Source: Nageia nagi (lineage: Eukaryota; Pinophyta). Taken from it: 64,000 nucleotides of DNA. Positions 39,161-50,620 of the stretch are shown here, piece after piece (the first letter of the stretch is position 1; each line of letters begins with the position of its first letter). Position numbers and translations under genes: made by a program. The stretch spans positions 40,920,001-40,984,000 of the forward strand of contig JBITNC010000001.1 in the NCBI GenBank assembly GCA_050084985.1. The letters run 5' to 3'. The notes under the pieces are model-generated. The model was not told where the DNA came from. It saw nothing but the letters and a program-made list of their open reading frames with translations, and ran no database searches.

Positions 39161-39560
39161 TTCAACCCTTACTTGATGATAAAGACCCTTATCCGATGAA
39201 AAGGAGGCTTATCCAATGGACAATATCCTTACCCGATGGGTCGCCTTCTTACTCGATGGGCTTACCTGATGGTCAAAGGGCTTACACAATGGTCAAATGG
39301 CTTACTCGATGATCAAATGGCTTACTCGATGATAAAAAGGCTTACCCGATGGGTCACTTTCTTATCGATGAGGCTTATCTGATGGTTAATATGCTTTCTC
39401 GATGCTTAATGACCTTACCAATGAGTTCCTTTCTTACTTGATAAAGATTGTTTGATGGTTTCTAAAATTACCCAATGGTTTGTTTTCTTATCCAATGGGT
39501 TATTCTCTTACTTAGTGAGTTAAATCCTTACCTGATAGTTGGTAACCTTATCGATTGGCC
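39161..39560 (+). repeat. Degenerate 20-bp-class minisatellite, CTTACCCGATGG type
   Basis: More than a dozen copies of GGCTTACYCGATGG with variable tails (GTCA, ATCAAAT, GTCACTTT) run from about 39161 to 39560. Spacing is irregular, about 18-25 bp. No coding role is evident. Confidence 0.75.
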
Positions 39561-40436
39561 ATATTATATTTTTTTTTATCTAATTTTTAATTTAAAATCC
39601 AAAAACAAAGAATAGATTGAATCTAACCTAAAATTCAAAAGATATTTTGGCTTTATACATAGTTTTGGAGCCTTGTTTTGGTCAAAATTAATAGTAAATA
39701 ATTCATACAAAATTCAAAACAACTCCAAAAAATCTAAAATATGGTATGTAACTTTCTTAGACCTCCTTACTCAGAGAAAATTTACTAAAACAATTTCTAA
39801 GACTCATTTTTTTCATTTTTTGGAAAAATGGCCAAAAGTTAATTTTTCTAGATCCTCCATTTTGGGCTATAAATGGCCAAAATATAAATTTTTTATTACT
39901 CTCTAGTAGTATGGTCCATTTTGATCATCTTTTTTGAGTTGATCATTTTGATATAAAACACTTATACACATTTTTTGAAAAGTGGATTTCTCATTTTTTT
40001 AACCAATCCATACTAAAATTAGTGAAATTTTTAACATTTTTAGAATTTGCTAAAATTTCTACAAATTGAAATAGATGAAAATGGGTATCTAGAACTATTA
40101 TTTGATTTTAAGAATTCCTCATAAATAAGATTTTACAACCTTCTAATTTTTTTTTAAATTATATAATACTATTAAGTTTTTTTTAAGAGACATATTATGT
40201 ATTCCTTTAAGATCTATTTTTCAAATAAATTACTGAAATGTAATTGTTGATAGGTCTTATTATGAATTAATTACTATGAAAGAAATATAGTTTATAATTG
40301 TAATTTGATACTATAAGATGATAATAACTAGTTAATTTTTTTTTTTTGCAACCTTTCTATTTGCTTAAACTTGCTAAATAAATGAAACTTATCTCTTTCA
40401 TAGAAAAATGATAGAAAATGTGATCTCTTTTCTCTT
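39561..40436. other. AT-rich spacer before Copia copy A
   Basis: Repeated GGCCAAAATTAAT-like words occur near 39665-39900. No LTR matching the one at 46244 is present, so copy A lacks its 5' end. Confidence 0.35.
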
Positions 40437-41260
40437 CCAAGTACATATTAGATGGCACTAATTATGGCATCTATAAGCCTAGGATAAGGGTTGAATTCCA
40501 AGCTATACAACTATGGAAAGTTGTCAATGGAGAAGAAGTTGCACCTATTCATAAAGGGCTCTTAAAACTTATAATTTGAAACATCAGCAAGCCTTATTTA
40601 TGATATTCAAGATTATGTCTTATAAGATCCTTATGACTATTTATCCTTGTGACAATTTTAAGGATGCTTGGGTTTTGTTGAGGCAAATTTATCTTGGGTC
40701 TAATCAAATAAGAAAATTTATCTTGTTGTCCAAGTTCTTTAGCACCACATAATCTAAGAATGAAAAGTGTTGTGTTTTTGGCAAGGATGAAAGACATGAG
40801 GACTCAACTCATGGCTTGCGAATTGTGACTGGTTAAATGCAAAACCTTTTGTGTTTCATTATCTTAAGGAACCTCTCTGAGAAATTTACTAATTTTATGG
40901 ATATTCTCAACACAAGAGTTAATCAAGCAGAAGCTATGACTCTTGAGTCTTTGTCCAAGATGTTAATTTAACTAAAGAATCCTCCAAATCTACATAAACT
41001 AAAACTCAAGCAATTATCAAGGAACCACATGTTGCTCTAAATGTTTTAAAGAATAAAATGAAGAGGGAACTACAAAGCAAAAGAAAAGAAATAAGAATCA
41101 ACCATTCAAGAAGAATATCAAACTAGACAATGAAATGATCAGAACTAGCAGGGAAAGTAATAACAATAAAAATAATGCTTATTTTCAAAAGCCAAAGTTT
41201 TATGGCAACTGTAACTACTATGGTATTTATGATCATAAGGAACCAAATTTTACATGAAGA
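40437..41260 (+). pseudogene. Copia copy A: gag relic
   Basis: The frame opens YILDGTNYGIYKPRIRVEFQ then AIQLWKVVNGEE, the standard Copia gag start (LDGTNYxxWKxRM). It is followed by many stops, a conserved AMTLESLSKM block near 40940, and a zinc-knuckle relic GNCNYYGIYDHKEPN at about 41204-41250. The second Cys of the CCHC knuckle is Tyr. The gag is not functional. Confidence 0.7.
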
Positions 41261-41384
41261 ATAACAAAGAAAATTTTCTAGAAAGAAAAATTACAAAGGA
41301 AAAAGAGAACAATGTAATTGCAAAAACATGAATAAAAACGTTTCATATGCTTATGTTTCTTCTCTTTACTCTGATTGTGATTTT

Positions 41385-41935
41385 CTTCTAATAAATGGAT
41401 TCTTGATTTGGTTTCATAAAGCATATGAGTTGTCAAAGGGAAAAGGTTTAATTTTTTGACAAACAAAGATCTAATTATGTTATTATTGGTAACAACACTA
41501 AACTATAAGTTCTTGGAATTGGAGGTGTTTACATTGATGAAAGAATTATGGACAACATTTTGTATGTTCCTGATCTTAAAAGGAATTTGTTATCAGCCTT
41601 CCAAATTGCAAATGAGGGGTATATTATTGAATTAACAATAGTTGGTTGGAATATTAAAAAGGGATATACAACCATTGTATTAGGAATTATCAAGAATAAT
41701 TTATAAATTATGACTAAATCACCTTCAAAATATTTCCTTACTGTGAATGTTTGCTCCAAAAGTAGTTTATGGTACCAAAGGCTTAGGCATATCAACTACA
41801 AATTTGTAAATTATGAAGAAAAAAAATTATGTCCATGACTTGCCTTCAATATCAATTGACATGGGGTTGTGTGAAAATTTTATTTTGGGCAAGATGAGTA
41901 GACATAAATTTAACAAAGGTAATGCAATAAGAGAA
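41385..41935 (+). pseudogene. Copia copy A: protease and GAG-pre-integrase relic
   Basis: WILDLVS near 41398 corresponds to the WILDSGAS active site of Copia protease; the Asp is kept, but stops follow at once. ERIMDNILYVPDLKRNLLSA near 41540-41600 is the conserved end of the protease domain. SLWYQRLRHINYKFV near 41765 is the GAG-pre-integrase block. Several frameshifts. Confidence 0.7.
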
Positions 41936-41953
41936 AATTAGATTCTACAAGTT

Positions 41954-42520
41954 GTGCATACTAACTTAATGGGTCCATTTCAAGTAAAATCCCTTAGAGG
42001 CCATTTATATGCATTGACTTTTATAGATGATTATAGTAGAATGAATTTTATGTATTTTCTCAAAAATAAATCAAATTATCTTGAAAAGTTTGTGCATTTT
42101 AAATCTTTGGTTGAAAACCAAACTAATTACAAGATTAAAATGCCTAGATCTGATAATGGAGGGGAATACATAAGTAATCAATTTCATGATTTTTGCTTTA
42201 ATATTGGTATAAAATGTCAACTTTATCTTTCTTACACTCCTTAGCAAAATGGACAAAAAACCTCTTTGAAGCTTATATTGGTAAGAAACCAATTGTTTCT
42301 CATTTAAAATTTTGGTTGTGTTGCATACTCCTTTATAGTATCAAAAAAGAGAAAAAATTGGATAATAGATAAGCAAAATGTATTTTTTGTTGGTTATTAT
42401 GATCACATAAAGCATATAGAGTTTATTGTCTAGTCTCTAGACAAGTAAAAGTGGAAAGGGATATTAAGTTTATGAGCAATCTTTTATATATGATTTTAAT
42501 GATAATGTTATTGCTAGCAT
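41954..42520 (+). pseudogene. Copia copy A: integrase core relic
   Basis: The frame reads MHTNLMGPFQVKSLRGHLYA, FIDDYSRMNFMYFLKNKSN and RSDNGGEYISNQFHDFC, giving the first two Asp residues of the DDE catalytic triad (FIDD and SDNGGE). It then reaches SYTP, a TAG at 42242-42244, and QNG, where intact elements read a Gln codon. A degraded C-terminal part (NFGCVAYSFIVSKKRKN) follows to about 42520. Confidence 0.8.
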
Positions 42521-42623
42521 ATTCCAAATAAGCCAAAATGGCTTATACAAACTTTAAAATATTCTCCATTACAACTAGATATTCCTAACCATAGAGTTAC
42601 AAGGAGTATGATATACAATATAT

Positions 42624-43052
42624 ATTTTTTCAATTTGCACATAAATGTTTCTTTTTCTTTGACTATAAACCCTTATGGCTTATGCATATACAACTTTACA
42701 TTAAAATTTCCATTTAATAATACAAACTTAATATCTAGTTGAAATATCTTCCAATTTTAAGTAGCAATAATAGTAATAATCAATCTAACAGTTGACATCT
42801 TAGCTACTAAGAAAAGGTTTCAGTATAGTCAATTCCATGCTTTTATGTAAATCCCTTAGCTAAAAGTTTGGTTTTATATTTCTCTCTGTTCCCATTTGAA
42901 TTATACTTAATTCTGAACACCTATTTATTACCAATAATATTTCTATTGGATGGAGGAGGAACTAACTTCCAAGTTTCATTCTTTAATTATGTGTTAATTT
43001 CAAATTTCATAGCTTCTGCCTTGTGAGGATTCTAAGTTACATCATTGAAGGA
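42624..43052 (-). repeat. Inverted copy of the RT segment (arm 1)
   Basis: This 429-bp block is the reverse complement, about 94 percent identical by eye, of 44764-45193, which is the N-terminal reverse transcriptase segment of the same element. It lies in the wrong orientation, where RT should begin. Both arms carry the same damaged codons (T*KHG and HKP*GF), so the duplication came after the element was already dead. Each arm also has private stops. Confidence 0.9.
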
Positions 43053-43084
43053 CTGAAGCTCATCTTTTGATTAGATTATAAGTT

Positions 43085-44763
43085 GATTCAAGTCAATTTT
43101 TTACCTTATTTGATGAAGCAAGGTTATTAATCCATCCACTTGGCATCAGTTTGGTTTGAATGACTTGCATGCCTAAGTCCATTGCAAGGTTATCAATCCA
43201 TCTTCATGGCACTAGTTTGGTTCGAGTAGCTTGCATGCCTAAGGGAGAAGTAGGATTATCAATCCATCTACATGGAATCAATTTGGTTTGAGTGACTCAT
43301 ATGCCAAAGGGAGAAGTGAGGTTGTTAGTTTGCATGTTTATCGATCCATTGTGGGGTTATCGATCTATTGCAAGATCATCAGTCTATTATGAGGTTATCG
43401 ATCCATCTGCTTGACATTAGTTTGGTTTGAGTAGCTCACATGCCTAATGGAGAAGTGGGGTTACTAATCCATCTGCATGGCACTAATTTGGTTGGAGCAA
43501 CTTGTGTGCCTAAGGGATAAGCAAGGTTGCTAGTCCATTGTAGGTTTACCAATCTAATGTAGGGTTATCAGTCTATTATATGGTCATCAATTTGAAGTAG
43601 GATTATCGATCTATTGCAAGGTTATCAATCCATCCACTTGATGTCAATTTAGTTCAAGTGGCTTATGCACTTAAGGGAGAAGTGGGGTTATCGATCCATC
43701 TGCTCAATGATAATTTGGTTCAAGCAGCTCATGTGCCTAAGGGAGAAGCAAGGTTATCAGTTCATCTGCTTTATGTCAATTTGGTTCAAGTAGCTCATGC
43801 ATCTAAGGGAGAAGTGGGGTGCCAATCTATTATGAGGTTTCCAATCCATCCACTTAATGATGGTTTGGTTCAAGCAGCTCATGTTCCTAAGGGAGAAGCA
43901 AGGTTACTAGTCCATCCGCTCAGCATCAATTTGGTTCAAGCAACTCATGCACATGAGCAATTTGCAAGGTTGTCAATCTATCTATTTGATCCTATTTTGG
44001 TTCAAGTGGCTCATGCACCTAAGGGAGAAGTAGGGTTACTAATACATTATAAGGTTTTCAATTTGTCTAATTGATGACAATTTAGTTTGAGCAATTCATG
44101 CACTTAAGGGAGAAGCAGGGTTGCAAGTCCATCTGCTTGATGTTAATTTGGTTCGAGTAACTCACATGCTTGAGCAATTTTCAAGGTCATCAATGCATCC
44201 ACTCGATGTTGGTTTAGTTTGATCAGCTTATGTGCCTGAGTGATTTGCAAGCATAATACCAATTTGGTTTGAGTAACTCACATGCCTAAGGGAAAAGTAG
44301 GGTTATCAGTCTATCCACTCAGCATCGATTTTGTTCAAGCAACTTGCACACCTAAGGGAGAATGAGGGTTGTTGATCTATTGTAGGGTTTTTGGTCCTTT
44401 CACTTGACATCAATTTGGTTGAAGTAGCTTGAACACCTAAGGGAGAAGCAGGGTTATCATTTCATTATAGGGTTATTAGTCCATCCACTTGATGATGATT
44501 TGGTTCAAGTGGCTCATGTGCTTAAGGGAGAAGCAAGGTTATCAATCCATCCACTTGGCACTAATTTGTTTTAAGCAACTTATGCACCTAAGAGAGGAGG
44601 GTTGTTGGTTCATTATAGGGTTACCGGTTCATCCACTTAATAATGGTTTGGTTTGAGCAGCTCACACTCCTAAGGGAGAAGTAGGGCTCATATTCCATCT
44701 ACTTGGCATCAATTTGGTTCAAGTAGCTCATGTACCAAAGCAATTTACGAGGTTACTAGTCAA
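43085..44763 (+). repeat. Minisatellite of 66-bp (22-codon) units inside Copia copy A
   Basis: Units containing CCTAAGGGAGAAGCAAGGTT, ATCAGTCCATCCACTTGATG and TTTGGTTCAAGTAGCTCATG repeat with a clear 66-bp period (for example 43672, 43738, 43804). Shorter RGGTTATCGATCYATTG inserts of about 20 bp interrupt it. The total is about 1.7 kb. Because 66 is a multiple of three, a 138-codon frame (43658-44074) stays open and encodes KGEARLSVHLLYVNLVQVAH-type repeats. There is no evidence of expression. Confidence 0.9.
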
Positions 44764-45340
44764 TCCTTCAATGATTTAACTTAGAATACTCACTAGGTAG
44801 AAGCTATGAAATATGAAATTAACACATTATTAAAGAATGAAACTTGAAAGTTAGTTCCTCCTCCATCTAATAGAAATATTATTGGTAATAAATGGGTGTT
44901 CAAAATTAAGTACAATTCAAATGGGAATATAGAGAAATATAAAGCCAAACTTGTAGCTAAGGGATTTACATAAAAGCATGGAATTGACTATACTAAAATC
45001 TTTTCTTCAATAGCTAAGATGTAAACTATTAGATTAATTATTGTTATTATTGTTGTTCAAAATTGGAAGATATTTCAATTGGATATTAAGTTTGCATTCT
45101 TAAATGGAAATTTGGATGTAAAGTTGTATATGCATAAGCCATAAGGGTTTATAGTCAAAGAAAAAGAAACATTTATGTGCAAATTGAAAAAATCTATTTA
45201 TGATTTAAAGTAAGCTCTAAGAGCCTGGTATGAGAAAAAATTTCAATATTTTAAATCTCTTGGGTTCTCATTTGGCACTTGACGGGATTAGCTTAAAATA
45301 TAATCAACCAATTAAGATTATCTCTAATAACTAATCAATT
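44764..45340 (+). pseudogene. Copia copy A: reverse transcriptase N-terminal relic (arm 2 at 44764-45193)
   Basis: The reading is [69 protein letters not shown] and LKKSIYDLK*ALRAWYEKKF. These are the ordered RT blocks of Copia (EExxALxxNxTW, NKWVFKxK, AKGFxQxxGIDYxETF, DVxxAFLNGxL, LKKSLYGLKQAPRxW). Each displayed stop replaces a Gln. RT is cut after about 45260, and the YVDD block is missing. Confidence 0.8.
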
Positions 45341-45565
45341 ATTACCTTGGCCAAAAAACTTGGCCATCATCAAAGGACAAAGCACATTGAAATGCAAGCC
45401 CATTTTGTGAGGGACATAGTATTGGACAAGATTTTATTTTTAGAACATTATCCAAGTGAAGAAAATTATGTTGATATTTTTATCAAGCCTTTAGCTAAAG
45501 CTCAGTTTGTGAAGATTCGTAAAAAGCTTGGGCTAGTGGAGCTATCCTCGAGGAGGAGTGGTTGA
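45341..45565 (+). pseudogene. Copia copy A: RNase H C-terminal fragment
   Basis: A 72-codon open frame reads GHHQRTKHIEMQAHFVRDIV, LEHYPSEENYVDIFIKPLAK and FVKIRKKLGLVE. This is the conserved end of Copia RNase H (RTKHIEIxxHFIRE...ADIFTKPL...FxxLRxxLGL). It is open to its natural end, but most of RNase H upstream is deleted. Confidence 0.85.
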
Positions 45566-46243
45566 GTGTGATGACACCTCCTTTCCAACTAAATGAATTT
45601 TGGCATTTATGGGATTGGATAAGTGTGGTCATATCTTCATTCCCAATTGGACATGTTTTATTTTGATATCTTTCATGTGACAATAATAAACTTGGTATTA
45701 TTTTGGTATTTTTTGAAATATTTTGATATCATTTTGGATATGTTATTTAGCTACTAAGTGAATTTTTGCTTATTGCAAAAATTAAGTGCTAATTATTACA
45801 ATTAAATGGATTATTGTAGTATTTGAAATTTTTATTTTTTGAATGCCAATGTATGCCATGAGAATTACAATTTTTAAATTTACAAATGGTTGAACTATAA
45901 GTATCCAGTACTCTTTATGATTAGTGCAAAATTTATAAAATCTTACTCAATTATTTTGGCACTAATATCTCTACTTTTTATTGCAAAAAAATTTTTTTTG
46001 CTTAACCTTAATTCGCAAGCTCACTTGGTAACTGTGATTGTTACAATTTACAGCAAGTTATCTCTCTTCTAAAAGAGCTCTCTTTTGCAAGATAATGTAC
46101 ATATTACTCTTAATCAACAACAATGAATATATGTTTTGTTCCTCTATCATTCTCTTCCCCAATTGTATGTTAAGGAGAAGAATTTTTATTTGAACCATCC
46201 ATGTAATTGTAATCCATATCCCCAAGTAAACCTTAAGGGGGAG

Positions 46244-46799
46244 TGTTGGAATATTTGTAGTGTTCACTTGGGTATATGTAGTTCTTATTATTTAAAATAA
46301 GAACATATGTATCTTGTAGATACCTAAGTTTAAAAAGGAACATGAGCCCACTTATATAATAAAATAAACCAATGTGTAATTATTTTGGTTGGGCATTAAC
46401 CAATAGTCAATGTGGGCTCTCTAATCTATAAATATAACCATCTAGTTATAGTATTGTAATGAGAAGTGATATGCAAGTGACTATTCATGTAGCATTGAGA
46501 AAGAAGTTTGAGAGCTTGTTTCATAGTGAGCATTATAGTAGCTTAGAGTAGAGAGATGTTGAGTAAGCCTTGAGTAAGCAAGTATTGCCATTTAAAAGAG
46601 AGTTATCAACTATTGTAATATTCACTGCTAGAGAATACTATATCATCTTGTTATAGTGGATGTACTCTCATAACTGAGAGGAACCACTTCATATCTTTGT
46701 CTACATATTAATGTGATTGTTGTTGAGGATAATTAGAGTAGTAGAGTATATTAGTCTTCATTTGCAAAATATTTTTCAAGGTATTTAGTATTTTCAACA
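46244..46799 (+). repeat. 3' LTR of Copia copy A, 556 bp
   Basis: A polypurine tract (CCTTAAGGGGGAG) directly precedes TGTTGGAATATTTG at 46244, and the LTR ends TTTTCAACA at 46799, giving TGTTG...CAACA termini. A TATAAATA box lies at 46427-46434. The distance from the RNase H end (about 680 bp) is normal. No 5' partner exists in the window. Confidence 0.85.
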
Positions 46800-47517
46800 A
46801 TAATGCCTTTGATTATCTTATTTTAAATATCCATCAAATAATGAGATTATTGTTCAAGTAATTGCATAGGTATAGAGCCACATCAAGGTTTCCCTTTTCA
46901 ACATATATATTCTTATCACAACAACAATCCACTATACATTCTAAATTCACACACATATATGATATTCAAAAACATAAATGAAATGAACAAATCCTAAAAA
47001 AATATTGTCAATACTAGGAATGATCTAGCTTACTAAAGAGCTAATATGAAGATTCTTTTTAAACAACAAGAAATAGAAAATAAATATTTAGATATCATTA
47101 TATGTATTTAAATAATTCCAACAATAATAAAACAAAACTGATTACATTTAATTTGACAAAAAAAATATAAAACATTTACTACAAATAAGTATTGTAAACT
47201 AAAAGTTTAGAGGCATAAACTTCATTTTCTATCTACACCAAAAACATCTACAAATTTTCCACACTTGACATACATTTGTTGAAGGGTGTTGTGAAAAATA
47301 TGTACTCCAACCGAATGCAATAAAGAATGAGAGTATGTGTGTGGTGTGTGTATTGGAAGAGTTTTCCTCTCCTCCAACTGAGATACCTGCTTTGCTAGTC
47401 ACCTCTGATGCCCCAATAAAAATTTCATCTGGTTAATTTGAAACTTCATATGGAGTTTTGATGAAAGTGTAAATGATTGTTGAAGAAAACCATGTCATTG
47501 GTAACATCCATCAAACC
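46800..47517. other. Spacer between Copia copy A and the next LTR
   Basis: No recognisable gene. A patch near 47365-47440 (CTCCAACTGAGATACCTGC and following) is less AT-rich but shows no family resemblance. Confidence 0.35.
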
Positions 47518-48005
47518 TGTTAGAATTTCTAGTACATTATTTTTTGGTATCTAAAATATGTTTCACTTAATTCATCTAAATACTAAAAGTATTTATAAAT
47601 ACCTTTTTAGTATTTAGGATTAAATATGTGCAAGTTAACCATTCTTACCTCATGTAAACCTTGGGTCGAAAAGTGAGTTAAGGTGGGGTTCTCTTCTATA
47701 AATAGAATGCTTGGCCTTGTTGTAAATACACTTGAATAGAACAAAGTTATGCTCATTCTTTGTAGGTTGATAGAATGAGAGAGAGTTAAGCATTGTAAGA
47801 ATTATCTTTGAGAATTAAAATATCTTGAGTTGAAGTGGATTACTCTCATCTTTGAGAGGAACCACTATACATGCTTATGTCACCTTGTGAATGAGAGTGT
47901 GTTTGTGTTGTTATAGTATGAGTTTCATTATAGTTAAGAAGAGGATACTTCAAGGTTGATCTTGGGTAAAGAAGGTTCTTCTCCTTTCAAAACCCACCTC
48001 CAACA
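47518..48005 (+). repeat. Probable solo LTR, 488 bp
   Basis: The block begins TGTTAGAATTTC and ends CCCACCTCCAACA, with a TATAAATA box at 47697-47704, a layout matching the neighbouring Copia LTRs. No internal region or primer site follows, and the 5-bp flanks (AAACC and CCTTC) do not match. It is therefore a solo or truncated LTR of another Copia family. Confidence 0.6.
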
Positions 48006-48056
48006 CCTTCTCCTACTCCACTGATAGCTCCTCCACCAAAGTCTCTGCCTCCTCCT

Positions 48057-48402
48057 TGTTGCAATGTATAATGCATTATTGTAAAGGTTTTGTAATAATC
48101 TTTTCTCCTAAACACTTTACTCTAACATAAATTTACTCCAAACATTGGTGTTTGATCCAAATATGGAGCCTTCTATTTATAGGCCAAAATCCCTCTTTGG
48201 ATCACCCTTTTACCCAATGTACAAAAGCATGACATGCACATGCTTTTACCCAAAGGACATGCTTATGACATGGAGTGTAAGACAAGTTACATTATCATAT
48301 TCACTTAAATACTTAAGGTATCAAATGATACCCTTAAGTATTAGTGAACTTACATATAAGATTATTACAAAACCTTTACAATAATGCATTAACATTCCAA
48401 CA
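48057..48402 (-). repeat. Truncated 3' LTR of Copia copy B with an inverted end
   Basis: The right part matches the LTR at 55329-55826 in reverse, starting at 48402 (reverse complement of TGTTGGAATG), next to a polypurine tract (AAAGGGAG) and with a TATA box at 48174-48181. After about 300 bp it stops, and 48057-48102 is a 46-bp inverted copy of the LTR start. The whole 346 bp therefore has 46-bp inverted ends. The U5 half is missing. Confidence 0.8.
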
Positions 48403-49149
48403 CTCCCTTTAATGCAATATTAGGATAGAGCAAATAAGAGAGAATAAAGAGAGAAAGTAAGAGAGTTCTTCTCCAAATAGATACAACGAAGATGAGAATT
48501 TTTTACATATTTATGAAGTAAGATAGATATATTTTGAGACCCACTACTTTGCCAAATACAATCATTAATCATAAATAGTTTCAATGTACATGAAGTAGTC
48601 ATCCAACTAAAAGTCATGAAGAGTCTCCATGAACTTGCATATTCAAAGTAACCTGCAATCTTAAGAGAACTTGTAAGTTAAAAGTAGCTTAAATAACATG
48701 ATCATTTAAATGCAATGTATTCATATCAACAAGGATAGATGAATCAACCAAATGCCATTATAAACTGATCAATGATGCACTATAAATCATCATAAGGATG
48801 CCAAGCCATAGTCACTTGCTATATACAAAACATGTGTTGATTATCATAATAAGTGGAGAAAAAACTAAATTGCACATATGAATTTCTCATATATGCATAA
48901 ATAAATAATTCTAAAAGACACATAAGATTTCTCACACATCAATAACTGAACAATGCTAGATTGGCCAATTTTTTATCTAAAAAATTTATACAACAAGTTC
49001 CTTATGTAGATCGAACTTACCATAAAGGTGTACAATAAAATTAACACTATATAGCATAAAATCCTCTTAGGGTGAAGTTGTCATCATAAAAAATGAATTC
49101 AACATAAGAATTCAAACTTCACTCCCCCTTGAAGGCAACTTCACCAACC
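48403..49149 (-). other. 3' untranslated region of Copia copy B
   Basis: This lies between the end of RNase H and the LTR on the minus strand. It is homologous to 61433-62100. It has no coding sequence, and shares words such as CAACAAGGATAGATGAATCA with the other copy. Confidence 0.7.
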
Positions 49150-50620
49150 TGATAGCATCCTTATGTTGATAAAACTAAGCTTCAGGAAAGGGTTTGTGAA
49201 TAAATTAATGAAGTTCAAGGTGGATGGATAATACTCAGGTGTATGATGCCATCAAGAACCTCCTTCCTAATAAAATGGGTTTGGATTTCTATATGTTTTA
49301 TTCTTGATGAAACATAGGATTCTTAGCTAAATAAATAATTGGCTGATTATCTAAGAAATAAAGTATGAGTTAGCTTGCTCATACCTAATTTCTTTCAAAA
49401 TATGGCTTATCTAAATAGCTTCCTAGACTGTAACAAACATGGCATGTATTTAGCTTCTATGGTAGAAAGAGAAATAGTAGGCTACTTCTTAGAAGTCCAA
49501 GAGATAGCACCTGAACCAATTCTAAAAACATATGCAAAGGTTGACTTCCTATCATCTCTATCACCCCATAGTCAAAATCTGAGAACCCTAGAGAATAAAT
49601 GAGGGAAACCTGAATACTTGAGAGCAAGATCTTTTATCCCTACAACATACCTCAAGATTTGCTTAACAGCATTAAGGTGTTCAACATATGGTTTTTCATG
49701 AATCATACCATCAGATTCACTGCAAAGGCAATATCGAGCCTAGAAATAGTTAAATAAAAAGACTACCAATTAATTACCTGTAAGCTATAGCATTAGCCAA
49801 TTGAGAGTTGGACCTTAGAGAAATAGTGATTCTAGAAGAGATTGTGATTGCAACATATCTACACTCTTCCGTTCCAAACTTCTATAAGATGTCTATATAT
49901 ACTTAGATTAACTAAGATAATGCAATCCTTGTATTGGTATACTTGCATTCCAAGGTAGTAGTGCAAGATACCAAAATCAATCATTCCAAACATTGCCTAA
50001 AGTTTGGATATGCACTTTTGAATGATTTTCATCATTGTTACTAGTAATCAAAAGATCATCCACATAAAGGAGAATCAAAACCATATCTTTTCTTTGATTG
50101 AGCACATATAGATCAAAGTCAAAAAAACACTTAGAGAATCCAATGTCTACAAAGTACTCTAAAATCTTTTTGTACTAGGCTCTAGGTGCTTTCTTAATTC
50201 CATATAATGACTTCTTTAGCTTATACACAAATGATGTCTTTACCTTCCATAATAAACCCTTCTAGTTAATTCATGAAGATTTCCACATCTAATTCACCAT
50301 TGAGAAATGCACTCTTAACATCAAGTTGAAAAACTTTCCATCCTTGAACTATAAAAAATCAAAAAATCCTAAAAGTAGGCATCTTTACCATAGGAGCAAA
50401 GGTCTCCTCATAATCTACACTTATTTTTGAGCAAAACCTTTAGCTACTAACCTTGCCTTGTATTTCTTAATATCTCCAACTGAATTAAACTTGACCTTTA
50501 TATCCACTTATTACCAATCACATTCCTCTCATTAGGATAAGAAAATAAATCCCATATTTTATTTTTCATAAGCACCTCATACTCAACTTTCATAGCTTCC
50601 ACCCAACACTCGTACTTAGA
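49150..50620 (-). pseudogene. Copia copy B: reverse transcriptase and RNase H relic
   Basis: Read from high to low coordinates, the minus strand has EAMKVEYEVLMKN near 50.6 kb, AFLNGELDVEIFMN near 50.3, the catalytic LLYVDDLLITSNN with YVDD at 50055-50066, DRKSTFAYVFRIGSGAISW near 49.5 and the HxFHQE...KSKPILLGRRFLMAS-like RNase H end near 49.3 kb. Block order is complete. Several frameshifts and stops prevent translation. Confidence 0.8.
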
